Assembly: GCF_017603965.1 (NCBI RefSeq)
Contig: NZ_CP071955.1
Span: 1,178,001-1,242,000 of the forward strand
Length of the DNA: 64,000 bases
Source: Xanthomonas fragariae
GTDB lineage: Bacteria; Pseudomonadota; Gammaproteobacteria; Xanthomonadales; Xanthomonadaceae
Direction of reading: 5' to 3'
Shown: positions 37,942 through 46,490 of the stretch, piece by piece
How positions within the stretch are numbered: the first letter of the stretch is position 1
Layout: each line of letters starts with the position of its first letter
Notes under the pieces: model-generated
Told to the model about the DNA's origin: nothing
What the model saw: only the letters and a program-made list of their open reading frames with translations
Databases searched by the model: none
Made by a program: the position numbers and the translations under genes

Positions 37942-38511
37942 ATGAAGCGATCAGGCAATCTCAAACTCACCTTGATGGCCGCATTGCCGGCCGCCTTCGT
38001 CACCGGTTGCGGCTCCGAGCCGGAAACCGGTGTGGTGTTGCAGTCGGCCTCCGACTGCTACCAGATCAAGCAGGAACAGACCGACATCCAGCAGTGCCTC
38101 AAGGCCTACGATGAGGCGGTGGCCAAGCATCAACAGGCTGCGCCGCGCTTCGCCTCGCGCGACGAGTGCGATGCGCAATTCGGCAGCTGCACCGAAGCGC
38201 AGGGCCAGGGCCAGCACAGCTGGATCCCGCCGATGGGCGGGTTTTTGCTGGGTTACGCACTGGGCAATATGAGCGGCGGCGGCTATCGCTATGGCGGCGC
38301 GATGCCGCTGTATCGCGATTACCGCAGCGGCGGTTACTACAAGCCCAACGGCGATCTGGCCAGTAACCGCATCGGCACCGTGCGCGGGGGCAACGGCGCG
38401 ATCGACATGCCATCACGTGCGATCACTGTCTCGCGTTCGGGTTTCGGCTCCAGTGCGGCGGCGCGTAGTTCGTTCGGCAGCGGCGGGCGTAGCTCCGGAT
38501 ACGGCGGCTAA
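37942..38511 (+). CDS. DUF1190 lipoprotein (YjfM/YgiB-like)
   Basis: 189 aa. Signal sequence MKRSGNLKLTLMAALPAAFVTGC ends in a lipobox Cys near residue 23. The central part has four Cys (DCYQIKQEQ, QCLKAY, ECDAQFGSC) and a glycine-rich C-terminal half ending SSGYGG. This matches the YgiB/YjfM family, exported proteins linked to an adjacent glutathionylspermidine synthase-like enzyme. The stop is 1 bp before the next ATG. Confidence 0.88.
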   Translation: MKRSGNLKLTLMAALPAAFVTGCGSEPETGVVLQSASDCYQIKQEQTDIQQCLKAYDEAVAKHQQAAPRFASRDECDAQFGSCTEAQGQGQHSWIPPMGGFLLGYALGNMSGGGYRYGGAMPLYRDYRSGGYYKPNGDLASNRIGTVRGGNGAIDMPSRAITVSRSGFGSSAAARSSFGSGGRSSGYGG

Positions 38512-38512
38512 T

Positions 38513-39679
38513 ATGCAACGGATCGCGATTGCCGAACGCCCGGATTGGCGCGAACACGCCGAGTCGCTCGGCTTCCATTTCCACACCATCGACGGCGAAC
38601 CGTACTGGGACGAGCGTACTTATTACGCGTTTTCGCTAAGGCAGATCGAAGACGACATCGAAGCGCCTACGCAAGAACTGCACGACATGGCGATGCACTT
38701 GGTGAACGAGGTGGTGAGCTCCGAAGCGTTGATGACGCAGCTGGCGATTCCACGGTTCTACTGGGACTGGATTGCCAACGCGTGGAAGAACCGCGACCCG
38801 CATCTGTATGGCCGCATGGACCTGGCCTATGCCGGCGACGGCCCGGCCAAGTTGTACGAACTCAATTACGACACGCCGACCTCTCTATACGAATCGGCAT
38901 ATTTCCAGTGGGTGTGGCTTGAACAACAGATCGCCGCTGGCTTGCTGCCCAAAGGTACCGATCAGTACAACCTGATCCAGGATCTGCTGTGCGAAACCCT
39001 GGGCGCGCTGGCGGTGGATGGTGCGATCGGAGCGCAGATGCATTTTTCTGCAGTGCGCGACTCGCTGGAAGATCGCGCCACAGTGCGTTATCTGCGCGAT
39101 TGCGCGCATCAGGTGGGCATCAGCACCGAGGAAGTGGCCATCGAAGACATCGGTCTGAGCGCCGATGGCTGGTTCACCGATGAGCAGGACCGGGTGATCC
39201 ACACGCTGTTCAAACTGTATCCGCTGGAATTCATGATGGAAGAGCGCTTCGGTCCGGCGCTGTGCGCCAACCGCGTGCGTCTGATCGAGCCGGCGTGGAA
39301 ATCGGTGCTGAGCAACAAGGGCATCCTGCCGCTGCTTTGGGAGCGTCATCAAGGCCATCCGAATCTACTGCCGGCGCGTTTTGCGCAAGCAGGCGAAGCG
39401 CCGACAGCCGGCTGGGTGCGCAAGCCACTGCTATCGCGCGAAGGTGCCAACATCGCGCTGGTTACTGCACAGGGTGACGCTGCGCAGACCGACGGGCCGT
39501 ACGTGGATGGGCCGGCGATTCTGCAGGCGCACCATCCGTTGCCGGTGTTCGACGGCCGGCACGCGCTGGTGGGAAGTTGGGTGGTGGCTGATCGCCCGGC
39601 CGGGCTGGGCATGCGCGACGACGATGGCCCGATCACCCGCGACACCTCGCGTTTCGTGCCGCACGTCATCGTCGATTGA
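38513..39679 (+). CDS. Glutathionylspermidine synthase-like ATP-grasp protein (YjfC/YgiC)
   Basis: 388 aa, similar to the synthetase half of Gss (ATP-grasp fold) that joins glutathione and spermidine. Conserved pieces: GRMDLAYAGDGPAKLYELNYDTPTSLYESAYFQW (substrate loop), GWVRKPLLSREGANI (ATP-grasp lysine and ligands), and a C-terminal GMRDDDGPITRDTSRFVPHVI (metal/ATP-binding Asp residues). It lacks an amidase domain, as in YgiC and YjfC, whose substrate is not established. It is the last gene of the yjf-like cluster. Confidence 0.9.
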   Translation: MQRIAIAERPDWREHAESLGFHFHTIDGEPYWDERTYYAFSLRQIEDDIEAPTQELHDMAMHLVNEVVSSEALMTQLAIPRFYWDWIANAWKNRDPHLYGRMDLAYAGDGPAKLYELNYDTPTSLYESAYFQWVWLEQQIAAGLLPKGTDQYNLIQDLLCETLGALAVDGAIGAQMHFSAVRDSLEDRATVRYLRDCAHQVGISTEEVAIEDIGLSADGWFTDEQDRVIHTLFKLYPLEFMMEERFGPALCANRVRLIEPAWKSVLSNKGILPLLWERHQGHPNLLPARFAQAGEAPTAGWVRKPLLSREGANIALVTAQGDAAQTDGPYVDGPAILQAHHPLPVFDGRHALVGSWVVADRPAGLGMRDDDGPITRDTSRFVPHVIVD

Positions 39680-39719
39680 TGTGTTGTCTATATGCGATCG
39701 GATAGGTTGACCACGCATC

Positions 39720-39753
39720 TTGTCGATCCAGACCATTTGTCGATCCAGACCAT
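39720..39753. repeat. 17-bp tandem duplication
   Basis: TTGTCGATCCAGACCAT occurs twice in a row, about 50 bp before the left edge of the toxin-module array. Possibly a scar of the rearrangement. Confidence 0.9.
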
Positions 39754-39822
39754 GATCCGCTCAAGAAGATCAATCAGCCGCTCTCATAAGCCGGATATAC
39801 GTCGGAGTCACGTTACGCTGCA

Positions 39823-40434
39823 TTGGCGCGCCGCGTTGTGGAGGCGCATGCAGCGCAGCTGCTGCGCGACCTGCAAATCATCAACGAGCGCACGGTGCGC
39901 GAGCTTGGTCCACTGCCACACGGCGGGCTGCCGGTGCAGGTCAAGCGCAAGCCGAAGCGCGCGCCGTGGGAGCAGCCGGTGCTGGAGACGTCTACACTCG
40001 ATGCCGATGCGCCTGCTCCGCCGCAAGCTCCCCTCTCCGATATGGGCGACTCCGACATGTTCAAGCTCAATCATCCATTCAAGGAAAAACCGATTCCACC
40101 GCCGCCCGTGCCGCACAAATTGCGGGAAATTCTGAAGGACTATCCAGAGCTTATTGAACGGCTTCAGCAGGAATTAAATAATGTCATGCAACGCCCTTCA
40201 AAGGTTCCCCCTATATTTGAGTGGGCAATATGGATGTTGGAGGATGAGCTTAGCTCCTTCGTCTCCGAAGCCCGTGAGGAGCTACAGATCGCAGAGGAAA
40301 GCGGTGAATCGATAGCTATTATGAAGGCCGAAAAAAAAGAATTTCTAATGCTTCATGCATACTCAAAAAATGGGGGGATGTCCGACCTTGATGCGCTATG
40401 GGAATACATCGAAGAAAATAAGGGGCTTCTGTAA
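39823..40434 (+). CDS. Putative cognate immunity/antitoxin protein, copy 1 (5' end lost)
   Basis: The coding sequence is homologous to the genes at 43377 and 45858 from about 39806 on, but the ATG codons used there (MSDKPESRYAA) are gone: a stop codon lies just before the homology. Only TTG at 39823 could start it. The N-terminal half (VVEAHAAQLLRDLQIINERTVRELG) is shared; the C-terminal 90 residues, past PVPHKLREILKDYP, differ from the other copies. Small, charged, no signal peptide. It overlaps the following kinase ATG by one base (TAATG). Function as neutraliser of the coupled kinase is inferred from position only. Confidence 0.6.
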   Translation: MARRVVEAHAAQLLRDLQIINERTVRELGPLPHGGLPVQVKRKPKRAPWEQPVLETSTLDADAPAPPQAPLSDMGDSDMFKLNHPFKEKPIPPPPVPHKLREILKDYPELIERLQQELNNVMQRPSKVPPIFEWAIWMLEDELSSFVSEAREELQIAEESGESIAIMKAEKKEFLMLHAYSKNGGMSDLDALWEYIEENKGLL

Positions 40435-40521
40435 TGAATATTCACCATTCATCACTCGATGAAGCTACTCATCGGAAGGTTTTTGAGAAAAAAATAATTA
40501 TCGATGCAGCATTGGATCTAA

Positions 40522-41387
40522 GAGCGTCTAACAAAACCCCTTGAATCTTGTCTCGCCGGTGGCAAAATTGCGGACATGACACGTCGCAAAGAGATCCCCA
40601 TTGCGCTGTGGAAGCGCATCGAGCCGCTGATTCCCCAAGTGAAGCGTTCGCCCAAAGGTGGACGGCCGCGCATCAGTGATCAGCAAGCCCTCAACGGCAT
40701 CGTCTATGTCTTGCGCACGGGCATGCCATGGGAAGACCTGCCTGTGGAACTGGGCTATGGCAGCGGCATGACCTGCTGGCGCCGGTTGCGTGATTGGCAA
40801 GCCGCCGGTGTGTGGCATCGTCTGCATCAGGTGTTGCTGACCGAGCTGCGTCGCGCCCAGAGGCTGGATCTGAGCCGAGCCAGTCTGGACGCCGCCAGTG
40901 TGGCCTCCCCCCGGGGGGCGCCTACACCGGGCCAAACCCGACCGATCGCGGCAAACTCGGCAGCAAACGGCATCTGATCGTGGACCGCAACGGCGTGCCC
41001 TTGGCAGTGTGCGTCACCGGCGCCAATCGGCACGACTCGGTCGTGTTCGAGGAGTTGATCGACGCCTTGCCGCCAATTGGTGGCAAACCAGGGCGCCCGC
41101 GACGTTGGCCAGACAAATTGCACGCCGACAAGGCTTACGACATCGACCGCTGTCGCGCCTTCCTCAAGCAGCGCGGCATCATTGCGCGGATCGCACGCAA
41201 GGGGATCGCGCGCAACGACCGGTTGGGCCGTCATCGCTGGGTCGTCGAGCGCACGCATGCCTGGTTCGCAGGCCTGGGCAAACTGCGCATCCGCTTTGAA
41301 CGCCGCATCGATCTCCACTTGGCGTTGCTCTCGCTTGCATGCTCCATCATCTGCTTACGGCTTCTTCCTGGGTTTTGTTAGCCGCTC
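40522..41387 (+). mobile_element. IS5-family element, copy 2, 866 bp
   Basis: Same length as the copy at 23213 and differing at only a few bases (for example near 40826-40845). Inverted repeats are as in copy 1, but the flanking trinucleotides differ (TAA left, TTA right), so the insertion is not a simple 3-bp duplication. It interrupts the kinase gene upstream of its P-loop. Confidence 0.93.
40576..41381 (+). CDS. IS5-family transposase, copy 2 (orfA/orfB with -1 frameshift)
   Basis: Same organisation as the first copy: orfA to 40977, with orfB continuing in the -1 frame across the C6G6 slip region (about 40907-40925), stop at 41381. DDE residues are in SLDAASV, TGANRHDS and RWVVERTHAWF. 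Confidence 0.9.
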
Positions 41388-43376
41388 TTAGTCATCATTG
41401 AAATATCCAAAGGCGATTATTCTGGGAGGACAGCCTGGCTCAGGAAAAGGCAGCCTTGCTCGCGCTGCACGAGCCGAATTAAAAAAAGATGTTGTACTTA
41501 TTGATCCGGATGCACTGCGCGAATTCCACACCCAAGTCGCAACTTTCCGCAACGCCCACCCCTACACATGGTCAGGCTACACCCACCCCGATGCCAGCCG
41601 CTGGGCCGACGAGCTATTGCAGGCAACCATCGACGGCAAGAAGAACCTGATCTTCGACACCACGCTCAGCAATGGCGAATGGAGCGCAAATCTGATCAAG
41701 GATTTGCAAGCACGCGGCTATGATGTGGAAGTGCGTGCAATGGCCGCGCACAAGCTGGAAAGCGAACATGGCGTCGATGAGCGCTTTTCAACATCGCTGG
41801 ATCGACGCGGCTACGGCCGCTACGTCCCCGCAGGCGCACGCGAAGCCATCTACACCAAACTGCCGATCAGCCTGGACACCGTACACGCGCAGACCAGCGC
41901 GCCAATCCGTATTTTCAATCGCCAGGGCGCAGAGCTCTACGACAGCCGTACCGACGCGCGTGCCCCCGCACAGGCATTGGAGCAAGCGCGCAATGCGTGG
42001 TTCAAGGATCCTGCCGTCACACAGCAGCTGCGCGAGAAATGGCAGCAACAAGCCGATTGGCATCGCGATCTGCCAGCACATGCGCAAGACATTCCCAATT
42101 CCGATCCTGCCATCAGCGCGAAATTGCTCGCCGAGCACGCGGAGCTCAACGTCAGCGACGGGGTTGCCAGTCGGCTGGAAGGCATCGCCACCATCGACGA
42201 ACTCGTGCGCCCGGGCGCTCCGCCCGCGCGTATTCCCGTGCCCGAGCCTGCAATCCCCGGCCTGCACCGCGCAGGAATGACCGCAGGCCTGGCGGGTTTG
42301 GGAGTCGCGGCAAGCGCCTACGATGCGGTGCAAACCGGCGAGCGCGTGAGCACGCTGCTGTCGCAGGACAACCTCACCGCTGCACGTTCGGAAGCATTGC
42401 ACTTCGGCGCCCGCGGCGCGGGTGGTTGGGCAGGCGGAACCGCCGCCGCTGCCGTGGTGGGCACAACAGGTGCCGGCCCAGTCGCGCTGGTGCTGGCCGA
42501 TGGGTACCTGTTCAGTGCAGCTGCCGACAAGGCCGCGACACGTTGGGATAACCGTCGGATCTATACGCAGACCGACAACGAGGGCGTGAGCTGGGAGTTC
42601 AACGGCACTCAGTGGCTGCGGCAACAAAAAGCCGATCTGCAAAATGATGGCGTGGATACATTGCAAAAGCAGGCCATGTTCGCGCTGCCAGAAAAAGCAC
42701 GCGAGCTGAATTATCACGCCAGTCGCGCAGCGACGGAACAGGCGCTGGGCAAGGTGCAGCCCAGTCATCCATATGTGCAGCGATCCAGCGAGACGGACGC
42801 CTCGCATCTTTATCAAAGGGATTGGCGACATGATCCTGCGAATGGCCAGTGGTCGCGGATGGTGGCCGACGAAGTAGACCAGAACGATCGGCCGATATGG
42901 ACGGTTGATCCGGCAAGCCCCGAGCGCAATGCCGCATTGGACCAACAAGCGGCTCAAGTGGTGGAAGCCAACATCGCCCGTGGGCCAGCGGTGATTGCAG
43001 CGACCTATCAAGCGGCACACCAGCGCAACGGCTGGGACGACATTGGGCCCATGCCTGCCGCTGTGCAAACCGCATTGAACCCGGACTCGCTGCAAGCATC
43101 GAACGGCGGACACTATCAGCGTGATGCGCAAGGCCGGTGGCACCACCAAGGTGATGTTGCCCAAGGCAATGTCGCATTGGAAGACGAAAATCCCCGCGAT
43201 GCGCAACGCGACAAGGAACAGTCGGCCACCGCTGCTGCGGCCAATGACAACAACGCCCGGTTGCGTACTCGTCCGATCACACTTAAGCTCGACCGTATTC
43301 ATAAGACGCAGCGCAGATGGAAAAATGCGCGTCGCTGCATTCGATCAGGGCCATTGCGAAAGAGGGCGATAAGCAG

Positions 43377-44021
43377 ATGAGCGATAAACCGGAGTCACGT
43401 TACGCTGCATTGGCGCGCCGCGTTGTGGAGGCGCATGCAGCGCAGCTGCTGCGCGACCTGCAAATCATCAACGAGCGCACGGTGCGCGAGCTTGGTCCAC
43501 TCCCACACGGCGGGCTGCCGGTGCAGGTCAAGCGCAAGCCGAAGCGCGCGCCGTGGGAGCAGCCGGTGCTGGAGACGCCTGCACTCGATGCCGATGCGCC
43601 TGCTCCGCCGCAAGCTCCCCTCTCCGATATCGGCGACTCCGACATGTTCAAGTTCAATCATCCATTCAAGGAAAAACCGATTCCACCGCCGTCCGTGCCG
43701 CAGAAAATACGAGAGATACTAAAGGAATATCCTGATTATATTCAGCGACTTCAATGTGCGTTGGGTCGCTACGCTAAAAATCCCGATCTTCTTATGCCGT
43801 TTGATGCGGCAATCTGGATACTCGAGGCACATTTGGAGTCCTTCATCTCTGAAGCCCGTGAGGAGCTTCGCGTAGCGCAGACGGACGGTGCACCCAGTGC
43901 AATAATCAAAGCTGAAGAAAAAGAGCGTGCCATGCGTCATGCCAGGTCAAGAAATCGTGGCATGTCAGACCTAAACGAACTTTGGCATTACATCGAAGCG
44001 CATAAGGAGTCTCTGACATGA
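43377..44021 (+). CDS. Putative cognate immunity/antitoxin protein, copy 2
   Basis: 214 aa, starting MSDKPESRYAALARRVVEAHA. The N-terminal 140 residues, including the proline-rich stretch EKPIPPPSVPQKIREILKEYP, are almost identical to copy 3. The last ~70 residues (from ESFISEAREELRVAQTDG to EAHKESLT) are not. No signal peptide or membrane segment, so the protein is cytosolic. Its stop overlaps the kinase ATG by 4 nt (ATGA), suggesting paired expression and stoichiometry. I recognise no named family. Role as an inhibitor of the coupled kinase is inferred from the operon. Confidence 0.75.
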   Translation: MSDKPESRYAALARRVVEAHAAQLLRDLQIINERTVRELGPLPHGGLPVQVKRKPKRAPWEQPVLETPALDADAPAPPQAPLSDIGDSDMFKFNHPFKEKPIPPPSVPQKIREILKEYPDYIQRLQCALGRYAKNPDLLMPFDAAIWILEAHLESFISEAREELRVAQTDGAPSAIIKAEEKERAMRHARSRNRGMSDLNELWHYIEAHKESLT

Positions 44022-45853
44022 CTGAACAGGAATCTCGTCTCAATGATGCCGAGCATCGCAAGGTGTTTGAGCAAAAGATTCTTGATGATGCCTCACTAGA
44101 GACAAAGTCATCTTTTGAAAAACCAAGAGCAATCATCCTCGCGGGTCAGCCCGGCTCAGGAAAAGGAAACCTTGCAAGAGCCGCAGATAATGAACTGCAC
44201 GGGGATGTCGTTCTGATCGATCCCGACGAATTGCGTGAAGCGCACCCTCAAGTAAAAGCCCTCCGCAACGCCCACCCCTATACATGGTCAGGCTACACCC
44301 ACCCGGATGCCAGCCAATGGGCCGACGAGCTATTGCAGGCCACCATCGAAGGCAAGAAGAACCTGATCTTCGACACCACGCTCAGCAATGGCGAATGGAG
44401 CGCAAATCTGATCAAGGATTTGCAAGCACGCGGTTACGATGTCGAGGTACGCGCAATGGCCGCGCACAAGCTGGAAAGCGAACTTGGGGTCGATAACAGA
44501 TTCTCTCGTCAGCTGGACGAGGTCGGCCACGGTCGCTACGTCCCCGCAGGCGCACGCGAAGCCATCTACACCAAACTGCCGATCAGTCTGGATACCGTAC
44601 ACGCGCAAACCACCGCGCCGATCCGTATCTTCGACCGCAGCGGCGTGGAGCGCTACGACAGCCGCACCGACCCGCGCCCGGCCGGGGAGGTATTGCAGGA
44701 ACTGCGCGCAGCGCGCTTGCAAGATCCCTCGGTCACTCGCAGCCTCAATGCCCGTTGGCAGGCGCAGCGCAGGTGGCATGAGGCGCTCCCTTACACCCTG
44801 CCTCACAATCAGAACCTGGCGCCGCAGGTCGCCGGGCAATTGCTGCACGACCGCGCCGACCTTCACGTGGTCGAGGGCGCGCAAGACCGCATCGCCAACA
44901 TCCACACCGTGGACTTCAACGTGCGGGTCAAGCCAGTGGCGATCCGCGGGCTGGGAGTGGCCGGTGCCGCAGCCACCGTTTACGACGTAGCCGCTACCGG
45001 GCATCAGGTCGATCAGCTGCGCGCGCAAGGCAATGCGGTGGGTGCGCAGGCGCAGCTGCTGCAGTTTGGCGCGCGTAATATCGGTGGTTGGGCCGGCGGT
45101 GTGGTGGGCGTGCAGATCGGTGCAACGGCAGGTGTGGAGACCGGGCCAGGACTTGTGCTGACCGGTCTGGCTGGCGGGGCACTCGGCGCGATCGCCGGCA
45201 GCGAGGCCATCCAGTGGCTGGAGCAGCGCAAGATCTACAACCAGACCGATCGCAGCGGCGTCGCCTGGCACTTGGACCCCAATGCGCCGGACAACGGCTG
45301 GACCCGTCAGGTTGTGGATGCCGGCGGCGATCACGCTCTGTCGATCAGCCACTGCGAAACTGCACCGCCGCAGGTCGCCGACGAACTGACCTACAAAGCG
45401 GCCAGCCGCGCGGTGCAACTGCGCCTTGCCACGCCAGACGTGCCAGCGGATCCCTACCGCATCCCGGCCGACGCCAGCGATACCCAAAGCCTGCGCGACA
45501 GCCCCTGGGAGCGCAATGCACGCAGCGGTCAATGGCAACGGGAAGTGGCAGATGGCATGCTCGATCACCTCATGCGTACCCATACGGAAACTGCCACGCC
45601 GCAAAAAAAAGCGGAATTGGACGACTACGCGCACAGTGTGATGGCGTACAACGCCGCGCGCAGTTCTGCGGCAATCGCGATGCACAACGCGACACGGAAC
45701 TATCGGCCACGGCGACTGCGGCCAATGACAACAACGCCCGGTTGCGTACTCGTCCGATCACACCTAAGCTCGACCGTATTCATAAGACGCAGCGCAAATG
45801 GAAAAATGCGCGCCGCTGCATTCGATCAGCCCCGTTGCGAAGGAGGGCAATAA
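44018..45853 (+). CDS. Zeta-toxin-like kinase, copy B, C-terminally truncated
   Basis: 611 aa. An N-terminal segment unique to this copy (MTEQESRLNDAEHRKVFEQK) is followed by the Walker A GQPGSGKG (about residue 49), IDPDELREAHP (catalytic-Asp region), HPYTWSGYTHPDASQWADELL, FDTTLSNGEWSANLIKDL and the R/H-rich block MAAHKLESELGVDNRF. These are the family landmarks of zeta/PezT kinases that phosphorylate UDP-N-acetylglucosamine. Residues from about 75 to 553 are practically identical to copy C. After that the frame runs into unrelated tail sequence (MHNATRNYRPRRLRP...), so the peptidoglycan-binding and secretion-type domains are missing. Probably not secreted; it could act internally or serve as a recombination reserve. 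Confidence 0.8.
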   Translation: MTEQESRLNDAEHRKVFEQKILDDASLETKSSFEKPRAIILAGQPGSGKGNLARAADNELHGDVVLIDPDELREAHPQVKALRNAHPYTWSGYTHPDASQWADELLQATIEGKKNLIFDTTLSNGEWSANLIKDLQARGYDVEVRAMAAHKLESELGVDNRFSRQLDEVGHGRYVPAGAREAIYTKLPISLDTVHAQTTAPIRIFDRSGVERYDSRTDPRPAGEVLQELRAARLQDPSVTRSLNARWQAQRRWHEALPYTLPHNQNLAPQVAGQLLHDRADLHVVEGAQDRIANIHTVDFNVRVKPVAIRGLGVAGAAATVYDVAATGHQVDQLRAQGNAVGAQAQLLQFGARNIGGWAGGVVGVQIGATAGVETGPGLVLTGLAGGALGAIAGSEAIQWLEQRKIYNQTDRSGVAWHLDPNAPDNGWTRQVVDAGGDHALSISHCETAPPQVADELTYKAASRAVQLRLATPDVPADPYRIPADASDTQSLRDSPWERNARSGQWQREVADGMLDHLMRTHTETATPQKKAELDDYAHSVMAYNAARSSAAIAMHNATRNYRPRRLRPMTTTPGCVLVRSHLSSTVFIRRSANGKMRAAAFDQPRCEGGQ

Positions 45854-45857
45854 GCAG

Positions 45858-46490
45858 ATGAGCGATAAACCGGAGTCACGTTACGCTGCATTGGCGCGCC
45901 GCGTTGTGGAGGCGCATGCAGCGCAGCTGCTGCGCGACCTGCAAATCATCAACGAGCGCACGGTGCGTGAGCTTGGTCCACTCCCACACGGCGAGCTGCC
46001 GGTGCAGGTCAAGCGCAAGCCGAAGCGCGCGCCGTGGGAGCAGCCGGTGCTGGAGACGTCTACACTCGATGCCGATGCGCCTGCTCAGCCGCAAGCTCCC
46101 CTCTCCGATATCGGCGACTCCGACATGTTCAAGTTCAATCATCCATTCAAGGAAAAACCGATTCCACCGCCGCCCGTGCCGCAGAAAATACGAGAGATAC
46201 TAAAGGAATATCCTGATTATATTCAGCGACTTCAATGTGCGTTGGATCGCTACGCCAAAAATCCCGATCTTCTTATGCCGTTTGATGCGGCAATCTGGAT
46301 ACTCGAGGCGCATTTTGACTCCTTCTTCTCCGAAGCCCGTGAGGAACTCAACGCTGCCAAATCCAGTGGTGATCCGGAGGCGATTGAGAAGGCCAATAAA
46401 AAGTACTCTGCAGTTGGATACGCTAGTTTGAATATGGGTGCAATGTCCGACCTGCGCGCCTACCTTGAAGGAATGACAAACCATGCCTGA
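45858..46490 (+). CDS. Putative cognate immunity/antitoxin protein, copy 3
   Basis: 210 aa, same N-terminal two thirds as copy 2, with a different C-terminal end (FDSFFSEAREELNAAKSSGDP to YLEGMTNHA). The upstream ~190 bp is also shared with copy 2. The stop overlaps the start of the full-length kinase effector by 8 nt (ATGCCTGA). It is the partner of the only module with a complete effector, hence the best candidate for active immunity. Cytosolic, acidic and proline-rich middle; no recognised family. Confidence 0.78.
   Translation: MSDKPESRYAALARRVVEAHAAQLLRDLQIINERTVRELGPLPHGELPVQVKRKPKRAPWEQPVLETSTLDADAPAQPQAPLSDIGDSDMFKFNHPFKEKPIPPPPVPQKIREILKEYPDYIQRLQCALDRYAKNPDLLMPFDAAIWILEAHFDSFFSEAREELNAAKSSGDPEAIEKANKKYSAVGYASLNMGAMSDLRAYLEGMTNHA

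Larger units (their letters stand above)
40434..43380 (+). pseudogene. Zeta-toxin-like kinase, copy A, split by an IS element
   Basis: The N-terminus MNIHHSSLDEATHRKVFEKKII (from 40434) is cut after about 29 codons by the IS at 40522-41387; the gene resumes at about 41388 with SSLKYPKAIILGGQPGSGKG. The Walker A, the IDPDALREFH block and the HPYTWSGYTHPDASRWADELL block are intact after the IS, so the whole kinase core could still be made from TTG 41398, although no ribosome site is seen. Then come a Gly-rich hydrophobic region and a tail ending RRCIRSGPLRKRAISR. The C-terminal secretion-type domain of copy C is absent. The kinase part diverges from copies B and C after the YTKLPISLDT block. 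Confidence 0.8.
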
